The notes: generated by a model not told the origin, from the sequence alone. Shown: positions 7,921 through 15,986, numbered from the stretch's first letter. The stretch is 34,502 bases of DNA from Syntrophaceae bacterium (GCA_003142635.1 PLMX01000255.1:381-34882), one strand, 5' to 3'. Numbers and translations are program-made.

Positions 7921-8895
7921 ATGTATTTTCCTGCCTACAGACCGCGACGGTTGAGAAAAAACGAAAATTTCCGGAGAATGATCAGGGAAACGAAACTTTC
8001 CGTCGATAATTTCGTATATCCTTTTTTTGCGACCTTCGGAAAGGATGTGAAAAAACCGATCAGTTCTATGCCGGGAAATTTTCAAATGTCCGTTGACCAT
8101 CTGGTAAAAGAAGTGCAGAGGGCGAAAGACCTGGGCATCCCTGCTGTTCTCCTCTTCGGCATCCCGGATAAAAAGGACGAGGTGGCATCCGGAGCCTTCA
8201 TGAAAAACGGCGTTGTTCAGCAGGCGGTCAAAAGGATCAAAGACAAGGTTCCCGACGTTATCGTCATTACCGATGTGTGCCTCTGCGAATACACGAGCCA
8301 TGGCCACTGCGGGATGATCGAGAAGGGCGAAGTGGATAACGATGCCTCGCTCGAAGTCATAGCGGAAACCGCCGTGTCTCATGCAAAAGCAGGTGCGGAC
8401 ATGGTTGCCCCGTCCGCCATGATGGACGGCCAGGTTGGCGCCATCCGTGACGCCCTCGATGAAGCCGGCTTCGACAACCTGCCGATCATGGCCTACTCCG
8501 CGAAATATGCCTCCTGCTTCTACGGCCCGTTCCGTGAGGCCGCGGAAAGCGCCCCGCAATTCGGTGACCGCAAGGCCTACCAGATGGATCCGGCCAACGG
8601 AGACGAGGCTATCCGTGAGATAAGTCTCGATGTTGAAGAAGGAGCCGATATTATCATGATCAAGCCCGCCCTGCCCTACCTCGATATCATCCGCCGCGCA
8701 CGGGAGGAGTTTGACCTGCCCATTGCGGCCTACAATGTGAGCGGCGAGTTCTCCATGATCAAGGCAGCGGCCAAACTTGGCTGGATGGACGGAGAAAGGG
8801 CGATGATGGAAGCTCTCACCTCCATCAAGAGGGCCGGCGCAGATATCATCATCACCTATTTTGCCACGGAGGCGGCACAGTTTCTCCAGAAATAG
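7921..8895 (+). CDS. hemB: Delta-aminolevulinic acid dehydratase HemB
   Basis: This 324-residue enzyme condenses two 5-aminolevulinate molecules to porphobilinogen. The two Schiff-base lysines are visible at residues 195 (AYSAKYAS) and 248 ([12 protein letters not shown]). Residues 117-131 carry three cysteines (C120, C122, C130) in the [14 protein letters not shown] arrangement, which marks the zinc-dependent type. The [16 protein letters not shown] motif is also present. An AAGGAGGG ribosome-binding site lies upstream of the ATG, with longer-than-usual spacing. It follows cobA-hemD by 29 bp and completes the uroporphyrinogen-III set; hemL is not in the window. Confidence 0.96.
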   Translation: MYFPAYRPRRLRKNENFRRMIRETKLSVDNFVYPFFATFGKDVKKPISSMPGNFQMSVDHLVKEVQRAKDLGIPAVLLFGIPDKKDEVASGAFMKNGVVQQAVKRIKDKVPDVIVITDVCLCEYTSHGHCGMIEKGEVDNDASLEVIAETAVSHAKAGADMVAPSAMMDGQVGAIRDALDEAGFDNLPIMAYSAKYASCFYGPFREAAESAPQFGDRKAYQMDPANGDEAIREISLDVEEGADIIMIKPALPYLDIIRRAREEFDLPIAAYNVSGEFSMIKAAAKLGWMDGERAMMEALTSIKRAGADIIITYFATEAAQFLQK

Positions 8896-8978
8896 TTGAT
8901 AAGGTGAACCCTCTACGCCACATGGAATTAGTTCCTATAGCATCATTCCTACGTAGTGACTGTGTTGTAATTCTCTTT

Positions 8979-9063
8979 CTTGTCATTTCGCGTGAAACGA
9001 GAAATCTTACTGATTAATCATATTGAGGCCTTAAGATTCCTCACATTCGTTTGGAATGACAAG
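8979..9063. repeat. ~85-bp imperfect palindromic repeat, copy A
   Basis: The left end CTTGTCATTTCGCG... and the reverse complement of the right end CTTGTCATTCCAAACG... are imperfect terminal inverted repeats. Both run on into an AATCTTA core. The element occupies most of the gap between hemB and ahbD and is related to the copy at 12031-12114. It resembles the short dispersed inverted-repeat elements (MITE-like) common in anaerobe genomes. No transposase is present nearby. Confidence 0.75.
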
Positions 9064-9092
9064 TTAGAATAACATATTAGATTAGCGACTAA

Positions 9093-10181
9093 ATGAAAAT
9101 CAAGAGATTGCCAGTTCTGCCCCATACCCTCCGCATGGTTGCCTGGGAAGTGACCCGGAGCTGTAACCTCGCCTGCATCCACTGCCGGGCATCGGCCAAG
9201 CACGGCTCTTATGCCGGCGAACTCACGACAGACGAGGGATTGCGTCTCCTGGACGCGATTGCAGCCGTGAGCAAACCCGTGATCATTCTCACCGGCGGGG
9301 AACCGCTCCTCCGTCCCGACATATTTGGGATTGCCGCCTACGGACACAGGAAAGGACTCCGCATGGTTCTCGCTACCAACGGAACCCTGGTCACGGAGAA
9401 GATTGCCGGCGATATGCTGAGATCCGGGATCAAGAGAGTCAGCATCAGCATCGATGGCTTGAACGCAGAAATGCACGATGCCTTCCGCGCCGTGGCGGGC
9501 GCCTTTGACGGAGCGCTGGCCGGAATTGAAGCAATGAAAAAAGCCGGCATGGAATTCCAGATCAACACGACCATAACCAAAACCAACCTGGATCAACTCC
9601 CTGGTATCATGGATCTGGCCGTCAGACTCGGCGCTGCCGCACACCATATCTTCCTCCTCGTTCCCACCGGCCGCGGAAAAGAGATGGCTGAGCAGGCCAT
9701 ATCTCCCGCAGATTATGAAAAAACACTGAACTGGTTCTACGAGGCAAGCCTCAATTGCCCGATACAACTGAAGGCTACATGCGCGCCCCATTATTACCGC
9801 ATCATGAAGCAGAGAAGACAGGGGAAAGGAGGCAGGGATCAGGGATCAGGGGACAGCGATCAGGGGGCAGGAAACCCTTTGCATGCCATGACGCGCGGCT
9901 GTCTGGGTGGAAGCGCCTTTTGCTTCATCTCTCACACGGGGCAGGTGCAGCCCTGCGGGTATCTGGAGCTCGACTGCGGCCAGATCAGAGAGAAAGGATT
10001 CAAGGACATCTGGAACAGTTCCCCGATATTTGCAGACCTCCGTGATCTAAATAAATACAAAGGCAAATGCGGCCATTGCGAATTCATCAAAGTCTGCGGC
10101 GGCTGCCGCGCGCGGGCCTACGAGATCACGGGAGATTATCTCGCCCCCGAACCGTTTTGTATCTATGCGCCAAGCAATTGA
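9093..10181 (+). CDS. ahbD: AhbD-type radical SAM heme b synthase
   Basis: A 362-residue radical SAM/SPASM protein. The SAM-cluster cysteines are C24, C28 and C31 (RSCNLACIHC), followed by GGEPLL at about 68-73. The C-terminal SPASM-type part is rich in cysteines (C270, C277, C288, C295, C326, C329, C335, C338, C356). The N-terminus (LRMVAWEVTRSCNLAC) is typical of the NirJ2/AhbD branch rather than AhbC. AhbD oxidatively decarboxylates Fe-coproporphyrin III to heme b in the siroheme-dependent pathway. Residues about 241-261 form a Gly/Asp/Gln-rich insertion encoded by a degenerate short tandem repeat, placed between the core and SPASM domains. The ATG at 9093 has no strong ribosome-binding site and starts 30 bp after a palindromic repeat. 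The NirJ or AhbC alternative is less likely. Confidence 0.82.
   Translation: MKIKRLPVLPHTLRMVAWEVTRSCNLACIHCRASAKHGSYAGELTTDEGLRLLDAIAAVSKPVIILTGGEPLLRPDIFGIAAYGHRKGLRMVLATNGTLVTEKIAGDMLRSGIKRVSISIDGLNAEMHDAFRAVAGAFDGALAGIEAMKKAGMEFQINTTITKTNLDQLPGIMDLAVRLGAAAHHIFLLVPTGRGKEMAEQAISPADYEKTLNWFYEASLNCPIQLKATCAPHYYRIMKQRRQGKGGRDQGSGDSDQGAGNPLHAMTRGCLGGSAFCFISHTGQVQPCGYLELDCGQIREKGFKDIWNSSPIFADLRDLNKYKGKCGHCEFIKVCGGCRARAYEITGDYLAPEPFCIYAPSN
9831..9870 (+). repeat. Degenerate short tandem repeat inside ahbD
   Basis: The stretch is built from imperfect copies of a unit resembling GGATCAGG or GGGATCAGGG, with variants GGACAGCGATCAGGGG. It is translated in frame as a Gly/Asp/Gln/Ser-rich linker (about residues 247-260 of AhbD). 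Similar CAGGGATCAGGG repeats are usually intergenic in bacteria. Confidence 0.7.
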
Positions 10182-10241
10182 ACCTTGATGAATAAAGGAC
10201 TGCCACTTCACGAATAGCCGAGCCTCTGCGAGCATTTACTA

Positions 10242-10270
10242 TTGACACGCAATTTCCTTTCTCCTATTAT
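10242..10270 (+). promoter_or_regulatory. Near-consensus sigma70 promoter upstream of hicBA
   Basis: TTGACA (10242-10247) is separated by exactly 17 bp from TATTAT (10265-10270), a nearly perfect vegetative promoter. Transcription would begin near 10277, leaving a leader of about 95 nt before hicB. A 26-codon open frame (10269-10349) lies in this leader, but it has no ribosome-binding site and no recognisable product. Confidence 0.7.
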
Positions 10271-10372
10271 GAACCCAATGAAAGAGGCGGCCATAAGAGT
10301 TATCAGTAGACTCGAAACCGATTTCAAAAGACGCAGGAAAGAGAGATAAGATACAGGGAGGCAAGAAATAAA

Positions 10373-10615
10373 ATGCTGCTGGAATATATTCAGGCGGCGC
10401 TACGCCACGCAAAATATGAAATATTAGCCGACGATGGCAGCTACTATGGAGAAATACCGGAGTGCAAAGGCGCTTACGCGAACGCAAGAACTCTTGAGGA
10501 CTGCCGCGAACAGCTTAGAGAAGTCCTTGAGGAATGGGTTCTATTTCGAGTTCACCGGAACCTTTCATTGCCCGTCATAGATGGTATTAAGCTGATAGTA
10601 AAGAAAGTGGCGTGA
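10373..10615 (+). CDS. hicB: HicB-family antitoxin
   Basis: An 80-residue protein with the HicB partial RNase H-like fold pattern: KYEILADDGSYYGEIPECKG followed by a TLEDCREQLREVLEEW helix. HicB antitoxins bind and neutralise HicA and often repress their own operon. A GGGAGG ribosome-binding site precedes the ATG by about 11 nt. The gene order hicB-hicA (antitoxin first) is seen in part of the family. The stop overlaps the hicA start (GTGATG at 10612-10617), so the pair is translationally coupled. The C-terminal tail is short, and no separate DNA-binding domain is obvious. Confidence 0.88.
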   Translation: MLLEYIQAALRHAKYEILADDGSYYGEIPECKGAYANARTLEDCREQLREVLEEWVLFRVHRNLSLPVIDGIKLIVKKVA

Positions 10616-10833
10616 TGCCTTCCTTTGGCCCAATTAGAAGGAAAGACCTGACCCGGAACCTTAAGCGTCTCGGATTTGAAGGACCATATTCTGGTGGTAA
10701 GCACCAGTTCATGGTTTTGGGCGACATTACCATACGAATTCCCAATCCCCATCAAAACGACATTGGCAAGGAACTCTTAGGCAGAATTCTTCGCCAGGCG
10801 GGCATAACAAAAGATGATTGGGAGAAATTATGA
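10615..10833 (+). CDS. hicA: HicA-family mRNA interferase toxin
   Basis: A 72-residue HicA-like protein with a double-stranded RNA-binding-like fold. The N-terminal RRKDLTRNLKRLGFEG helix-turn and the GGKHQFMV strand carry the family's conserved Gly and catalytic His. The IPNPHQNDIGKELLGRILRQAGI helix and the DDWEKL ending follow the usual HicA pattern. HicA toxins cleave mRNA when free of HicB. The ATG at 10615 is chosen because it overlaps the hicB stop as TGATG; GTG 10612 is possible. The pair lies between ahbD and a broken copy of the ahbD tail, indicating insertion or rearrangement within the heme cluster. Confidence 0.88.
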   Translation: MPSFGPIRRKDLTRNLKRLGFEGPYSGGKHQFMVLGDITIRIPNPHQNDIGKELLGRILRQAGITKDDWEKL

Positions 10834-10921
10834 AAACAACTTATAAGCTCCACCATAGTCTTGAAGAATGTCCTCATAAAAACACGCCGCGATAGAAAAC
10901 AGGCGGATGTCCCCAAATCAC

Positions 10922-11023
10922 AAATGCGGCCGGTGCCAATTCGTCAAAGTCTGCGGCGGCTGCCGTGCGCGGGCCTGCGAAATTATGGGAGATTACTTGG
11001 CCCCCGAACCCTTCTGTATCTAT
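10922..11023 (+). pseudogene. Fragment of an ahbD-like SPASM C-terminus
   Basis: This 34-codon stretch repeats the tail of AhbD (KCG...C...VCGGCRARA...[12 protein letters not shown]). It matches at 29 of 34 residues by direct comparison, with clear nucleotide similarity to 10074-10175. It sits in an open frame (10907-11155) that has no radical SAM core. Downstream of the match, the frame reads through unrelated residues. It is therefore the remnant of a second radical SAM gene of this family, or of a partial duplication of ahbD. The rest of 10834-11219 holds no convincing gene apart from the promoter listed at 11130. Confidence 0.85.
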
Positions 11024-11129
11024 GAACCGAAAAGATGCGGCATTCCTGTGTTTCATGGAGAGAATCGATACGAAAGAACCCTGGTGTGGATACAAGATGC
11101 ACTGAGCACTTTCTCCCTGATAGTATTGC

Positions 11130-11158
11130 TTGACCATCTTGAATTTGGTCTTTAGTAT
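11130..11158 (+). promoter_or_regulatory. Candidate sigma70 promoter for the DUF2007-like/ahbA-B genes
   Basis: TTGACC (11130-11135) and TAGTAT (11153-11158) are separated by 17 bp. This would start transcription near 11165, about 55 nt before the 11220 ATG. It would give the siroheme decarboxylase gene its own promoter, separate from the upstream hem operon. Confidence 0.45.
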
Positions 11159-11219
11159 TTCAGCCAATAATCGAGCATTTGATCTGTCCTATACGGACTG
11201 TATAAGCATTGTTAAACAT

Positions 11220-11480
11220 ATGGGAAGAGTACAAATAGAAGATTTCTCCGATAAAGCCATTTCCAGAATATTGATGGCTGGAACTATCGAAGAGGCTGAA
11301 CAAACAGAAGACATACTTACTGAAAACGGTATTGATTATGCGGTTTCATTGGAGCCGTTTGTTACCAGTATCTTTGGTTCCGAACGCACCGACATAGCCT
11401 TCTATGTGTTATCAGGCCAAGAACATTATTGCAGAGTAATGCTCGCATCGAAGGGGATTGGCTTCTTGTTTAACAGTTGA
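11220..11480 (+). CDS. Small DUF2007-like hypothetical protein
   Basis: An 86-residue protein with a segment (AGTIEEAEQTEDILTENGIDYAV, about residues 18-40) that resembles the ferredoxin-like DUF2007 'putative signal transducing' family. In that family a short strand is followed by a helix ending in a GIP/GID turn. No cysteines are arranged for a metal site. The open frame extends back to 11130, but that start codon overlaps the -35 element, so ATG 11220 is preferred although its ribosome-binding site is weak. It lies 40 bp before the siroheme decarboxylase gene, suggesting co-transcription. Its function is unknown. Confidence 0.65.
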   Translation: MGRVQIEDFSDKAISRILMAGTIEEAEQTEDILTENGIDYAVSLEPFVTSIFGSERTDIAFYVLSGQEHYCRVMLASKGIGFLFNS

Positions 11481-11520
11481 GTAACCGTTGACCATTTTAT
11501 AGCTGAAGAACATTTCTAAA

Positions 11521-11967
11521 ATGGATAGTATCGATAAAAAGATTTTGAATATCATCCAGAAGGACTTCCCTGTAGTTGAAGAACCATTCAAGGCAGTAGC
11601 TGAAAAGGTAGGCATTAGCGAGGATGAGGCCCTTGAGCGTATCAAAAATTTGAAGGAACAGGGAATCATCCGCCGGATCGGGGCTGTCTTTGATTCCAAG
11701 AAGATGGGCTATGCGAGCACACTGTGCGCCGCCAGGGTTCCCAAAGAAAATTTGAAACAGTTCGTCGCGGTCGTAAACTCCTATCCCGGCGTCACGCACA
11801 ATTACCGAAGAAGCCATGAATACAATATCTGGTTCACTTTCATTGCCTCGGATGAGGAGACGCTGAAGAAATCACTCGGCGAAATACGCGACAAAACTGG
11901 CGTCACGGATATCATCAGCATGACCGCCGCACAGTCTTTCAAGATCGATGCGACGTTTGAATTGTGA
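11521..11967 (+). CDS. Siroheme decarboxylase subunit (AhbA/AhbB, Lrp-like)
   Basis: A 148-residue Lrp/AsnC-type protein with an N-terminal helix-turn-helix (about residues 1-60, including KNLKEQGIIRRIGAVFDS) and a C-terminal RAM-like domain. The motif PGVTHNYRRSHEYNIWFT (about 91-108) is characteristic of AhbA/AhbB and the NirD/L/G/H heme d1 proteins rather than of amino-acid regulators. These enzymes decarboxylate siroheme to 12,18-didecarboxysiroheme, normally as an AhbA-AhbB heterodimer. Only one subunit gene is present here, near ahbD. Whether it is AhbA or AhbB cannot be settled by eye. A transcription regulator is the alternative, but the motif argues against it. Confidence 0.85.
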   Translation: MDSIDKKILNIIQKDFPVVEEPFKAVAEKVGISEDEALERIKNLKEQGIIRRIGAVFDSKKMGYASTLCAARVPKENLKQFVAVVNSYPGVTHNYRRSHEYNIWFTFIASDEETLKKSLGEIRDKTGVTDIISMTAAQSFKIDATFEL

Positions 11968-12030
11968 GCGAAATAATTCAGGCGGGCATTAATACTGAAG
12001 TAACCTCTACCATGTCATGATACGAGAAGA

Positions 12031-12114
12031 TGTCATTCCGAACGCATGTGAGGAATCTTAAGATCCCTTTCTTTGCTCGGGACAAAGATTTATCCCTTCG
12101 GTCGAAATGACAAG
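12031..12114. repeat. ~85-bp imperfect palindromic repeat, copy B
   Basis: The left arm TGTCATTCCGAACG...GAGGAATCTTAA matches the reverse complement of the right arm of copy A (8979-9063). Its own right end (GGTCGAAATGACAAG) forms an imperfect inverted repeat with its left end. A partial GAAATGACA unit recurs at about 12123-12131. The element lies between the decarboxylase gene and polA, so copies A and B bracket the ahbD-hicBA-decarboxylase segment. Confidence 0.75.
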
Positions 12115-12217
12115 AAGAGATCGAAATGACAAAAAAGAGATTTATGACACAGTCTCCAAGTCCGGAATGACGTCAAATATATATTTTTACAGTATTGAAA
12201 ATCATAGAAAGAACGCA

Positions 12218-14902
12218 ATGACAGAAGAAGCTGAAAAACCCACCCTGTTCTTAATCGACGGCAGCAATTATGTATATCGCGCCTATTATGCAATCAGAGA
12301 ATTATCCAATTCCAAAGGCTTCCCCACCAATGCCATCTACGGTTTCACCACGATGCTCCTGAAGCTGCTGCGGGACTGGAAGCCGCAGTACATCGCTGTT
12401 GTCTTCGACCTCAAGGGACCCACCTTCCGCCATGAGGCCTTCGAGGCGTACAAGGCCACAAGAAGGCCCACGCCCGATGACCTGATACTGCAGATACCCT
12501 ACATCAAGGATATTATTCGCGGCTTTTCCATACCGGTCCTGGAAATGCAGGGACTGGAGGCGGACGATATTATCGGGACTCTGGCCAGACGGTACGCGGA
12601 TAGGAATTTCAGGACGGTCATCATCTCCGGCGACAAGGACATGATGCAACTCGTTTCCGATAACGTCGTAATGATAGATACCATGAAGGATAAGTCCTAC
12701 GATGTCGAAGCCGTAAGGGAACGGTTTGGCGTCGGCCCTGAGAAGGTGATAGAAATTTTGGGCCTCACGGGCGATCAATCCGATAACATCCCGGGCGTTC
12801 CCGGCATAGGTCCGAAGACCGCACAACGGCTGATTGAGGAATTCGGATCCGTGGAGGGAGTTCTGCAAAACACCGACAAGGTGCGAAACCCGAAGACGCG
12901 CGAAAGTTTGCGGTCGTTTGCCGACCAAGCCAGAATGAGCCACGATCTCGCCAGAATCAGGACGGACGCGGAAGTTGACATTGACCTCGAAAGCACGCGC
13001 TATTCCGGGCCTGACAATAAGGCCCTGCAGGCCCTGTTCAAGGAATTTGAATTTTCATCGCTCCTTCAGGAACTGAAAATCAAAGATGAATCAATCAAAG
13101 GGCAATACGGTCTCATCCTCACGGGCAATGAATTTGCGGCCTTGATTGAACGGCTCGGGCATGTGAAACAATTTGCTTTCGACATTGTCGCGGATGCGGA
13201 TGTACCGATGCTTGCCTATATTGTCGGTGTCTCTATCTGCCTCTCCCCGGGAGAAGCCTTCTACATCCCGCTTTCCCACACATACATGGGTGTTCCGCAG
13301 CAGTTCACGTCACGCGACGTTCTGAAGGGCCTGACACCCTTCCTTTCCAGTCACGGCATCAAGAAACACGGCCACGACCTGAAGAATGCCATGATCATCC
13401 TGGCGAGAGGAGGCGTAGATCTGCAGGGTCTCGGGTGCGACACGATGGTGGCCTCCTACATACTGAATCCGGCCAAGCACAGCTTCGAGCTGGCCGATGT
13501 GGTCAGGGAGCACCTGGGTAGACACATTACGCATCCAAAAGATTTGATCGGCAGCGGCGCCAAGGCTGTTTCTTTCAGCGTTATCCCCGTTGAGAAGGTT
13601 AGGGATTACGCGTGCCGGAGGGCCGATGCTATCTTGGCACTTGCCGCAGCGCTGCATGAAAAGATTGTAGAAGACGGATTCAAAGACCTTTACTATGAGG
13701 TGGAGATGCCCCTCATTTCCGTTCTTGCCGCCATGGAGAAGAAGGGCGTGCTCCTGGATACGCAGCTCCTTGCGGCGATGTCGGGAGAGATCGAACAACT
13801 GATGTCTCTTACCGAAGAAAAGATCTACCAATTGGCCGGAGAAAAATTCAATATCAGTTCGCCGAAACAGCTCCAGGTGGTTCTCTTCGAAAAGCTCGGT
13901 CTTCCCAGAGGGAGGAAAACGAAGGAGGGCCATTCGACGGATATTGAAGTTTTAACCAACCTCGCCCGGAGCCACGAACTGCCCGCAGAAATCCTGTCAT
14001 ACCGGACCATGGCGAAGCTGAGATCAACCTACATCGATGCCTTGCCGTCGCTGATCAACCCGGGGACAGGCCGCATCCACACATCCTATAACCAGACGGT
14101 GACGGCCACAGGCAGGCTCTCCTCCAGCAATCCCAACCTGCAGAATATCCCCATCAGGACACCGGAAGGAAAAAGAATCAGGCAGGCCTTCATCGCGCCG
14201 GATGGCTGGGAAATCATTTCCGCCGATTACTCTCAGATCGAACTCCGGATACTCGCGCATCTCTCCTGTGACAAAGCCTTGATCGACTCCTTCATGGAGG
14301 ATGTTGATATCCATACTGCAACAGCGGCGAATATCTTCGGCGTCTTCCCGGCAATGGTGACGGCGGAAATGAGACGGCAGGCCAAGGTTATCAATTTCGG
14401 CATCCTCTACGGCATGAGCGCCTTCGGTCTATCGAAGGAACTCAATGTGCCGCAGAAGACGGCCCAGGTTTATATCGACGAATATTTTAACAAGTACCCG
14501 GGGGTGAGAGCCTTCCTGGATGGAATCATTGCGGATGCACGGAAAGACGGATACGTCTGCACCCTTCTCAACCGACGCCGCTATCTTCCCGAGATAAACA
14601 GCAGCAATGCCCCTGTGCGGCAGTTTGCAGAGCGCATGGCAATCAACACTCCGATTCAGGGAACGGCGGCCGATCTCATTAAAGTGGCCATGATCAATAT
14701 CGCAAACCTGATTGCGAAAGAGCATCTCCTGGCAAGCATGATCATGCAGGTCCACGATGAACTGGTCTTCGAAGTTCCCCTCGCCGAGAAGGAAGATGTA
14801 TTGGCCCTCGTCAAGAAAGAAATGGAAGAGGTGATCAGCCTGAAGGTGCCTCTCAGGGTGGACATCTCCTCGGGAAAGAACTGGGACGAGGCGCACGGCT
14901 GA
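12218..14902 (+). CDS. polA: DNA polymerase I
   Basis: An 894-residue family A polymerase. The N-terminal 5'-nuclease domain (about 1-290) shows LFLIDGSNYVYRAYYA, VFDLKGPTFRHE, GDKDMMQLV and GLTGDQSDNIPGVPGIGPKTA. The C-terminal polymerase domain shows motif A (DYSQIELRILAHLS), motif B (RRQAKVINFGILYGMS) and motif C (MQVHDELVFEV). The middle 3'-5' exonuclease-like domain has lost the catalytic acids. By alignment to the E. coli motifs, FDTET reads FDIVA, LKYD reads LKNA and YAAED reads YACRR, so only the first Asp remains. Start ATG 12218 is chosen because the longer frame from 12107 merely translates a palindromic repeat; no strong ribosome-binding site is seen. It acts in DNA repair and Okazaki fragment processing. 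Confidence 0.95.
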   Translation: MTEEAEKPTLFLIDGSNYVYRAYYAIRELSNSKGFPTNAIYGFTTMLLKLLRDWKPQYIAVVFDLKGPTFRHEAFEAYKATRRPTPDDLILQIPYIKDIIRGFSIPVLEMQGLEADDIIGTLARRYADRNFRTVIISGDKDMMQLVSDNVVMIDTMKDKSYDVEAVRERFGVGPEKVIEILGLTGDQSDNIPGVPGIGPKTAQRLIEEFGSVEGVLQNTDKVRNPKTRESLRSFADQARMSHDLARIRTDAEVDIDLESTRYSGPDNKALQALFKEFEFSSLLQELKIKDESIKGQYGLILTGNEFAALIERLGHVKQFAFDIVADADVPMLAYIVGVSICLSPGEAFYIPLSHTYMGVPQQFTSRDVLKGLTPFLSSHGIKKHGHDLKNAMIILARGGVDLQGLGCDTMVASYILNPAKHSFELADVVREHLGRHITHPKDLIGSGAKAVSFSVIPVEKVRDYACRRADAILALAAALHEKIVEDGFKDLYYEVEMPLISVLAAMEKKGVLLDTQLLAAMSGEIEQLMSLTEEKIYQLAGEKFNISSPKQLQVVLFEKLGLPRGRKTKEGHSTDIEVLTNLARSHELPAEILSYRTMAKLRSTYIDALPSLINPGTGRIHTSYNQTVTATGRLSSSNPNLQNIPIRTPEGKRIRQAFIAPDGWEIISADYSQIELRILAHLSCDKALIDSFMEDVDIHTATAANIFGVFPAMVTAEMRRQAKVINFGILYGMSAFGLSKELNVPQKTAQVYIDEYFNKYPGVRAFLDGIIADARKDGYVCTLLNRRRYLPEINSSNAPVRQFAERMAINTPIQGTAADLIKVAMINIANLIAKEHLLASMIMQVHDELVFEVPLAEKEDVLALVKKEMEEVISLKVPLRVDISSGKNWDEAHG

Positions 14903-14940
14903 AACAGGATATTAAGAACAAGAATTCTTCAGGAGGCAGC

Positions 14941-15947
14941 ATGGAAATTCGTGGGTTGCTCGCATTGGTGACAGGCGCCACAGGCTTCATCGGCGGACGG
15001 CTGGCGGAAAGATTGGCGGCTGAAGAAGGCGTCCGTGTTCGCGCTCTGGTGCGGGGCGCCTAACAAAGCTGCCCCTGGAAATAGTTGAGGGGGATCTTCT
15101 TGATCCGCAATCTCTGCGTAAGGCCGTCGAGAGGTGCGATCTTGTGTTCCACTGCGCGGCCCTTGTCCGTGAGACGGGGAAGAAAAAGGAATTCTATCAG
15201 ATCAATGTCCAAGGTACGGAGAACATCGTCAAGGCTGCCGTCGCAGCAGGCATCAAGAAGTTCATTCACATGAGCAGTGTCGCCGTATACGGACTCAATC
15301 CTCCCGATGGGGCGGATGAAGACACGGCCTTTCAGCCTTGCGGCAATCTCTACTGCGATACAAAGATCGCCTCTGAAGAAATCGTATGGGCATATCACCG
15401 GTACAAAGGACTGCCGGTCGTGGTAATCCGGCCCACCAATGTCTATGGACCTCATTCCAAGCCATGGACGCTGCGACCGCTCAAGATGATAACCTCGGGT
15501 AAAATGATGCTCATCAACGATGGGACGGGTCTCTGCAATTATGTGTATATCGATAATCTTATTGACGCTGCGCTCCTGGCCACGAAACGCGACGAAGCAG
15601 TGGGGCAGGCTTATATAATCACCGATGGCATCGCCCTCACCTGGAAAGAATTCTTCGGATGCTATGCGCAAATGGCCGGGAAACCGCAGATGAGATCCGT
15701 TCCCGCACAGCTCGCAAAAATGGTCGCCCTCGGAATGGAGATAACCTCCATGTTTACCGGCAAGCAGCCAAAGATCACGCGGCAGGCTGTTGGTTTTCTA
15801 ACCAAGAAAGCCTGCTTCAGTATTAAAAAGGCGCGGCGCGAGCTGGGTTATCGGCCCCGCCTCTCATTGGAGGAAGGAATGCGGATGACCGAACAGTGGC
15901 TGCTGGAGGAGGGGCATCTGGGAAAGACCAAGGGTAAGCAAAAATAA
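14941..15947 (+). pseudogene. NAD-dependent epimerase/dehydratase gene with a frameshift
   Basis: An AGGAGG ribosome-binding site precedes the ATG at 14941. The first 40 codons encode a normal extended-SDR start (LVTGATGFIGGRLAERL) and then hit TAA at 15061-15063. The family's next segment (PLEIVEGDLLDPQSL, then VFHCAALV, and the YCDTK catalytic Tyr-Lys pair) continues in a different frame to 15947. Restoring one base near 15051-15060, for example in the GGGG run at 15052-15055, would give a continuous protein of about 335 residues. Such proteins act on nucleotide sugars, sterol-like or other hydroxy substrates; the substrate cannot be told. It could be a real inactivating mutation or a sequencing/assembly error. 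Confidence 0.88.
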
Positions 15948-15986
15948 TCCGGCGTTGGAATTAGATTTACGTCTCGCCTCCGTTCC

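Noticed and set aside
10269-10349. 26-codon frame in the hicBA leader as a gene
   Set aside because: It overlaps the -10 element and has no ribosome-binding site or recognisable sequence; too short to support.
12107-12217. N-terminal extension of polA
   Set aside because: The extension translates palindromic repeat DNA; the polymerase family begins at the ATG at 12218.
15051-15066. Programmed ribosomal frameshift in the epimerase gene
   Set aside because: No slippery heptamer with a downstream structure is evident, and the GGGG run offers a simpler explanation by an indel or error.
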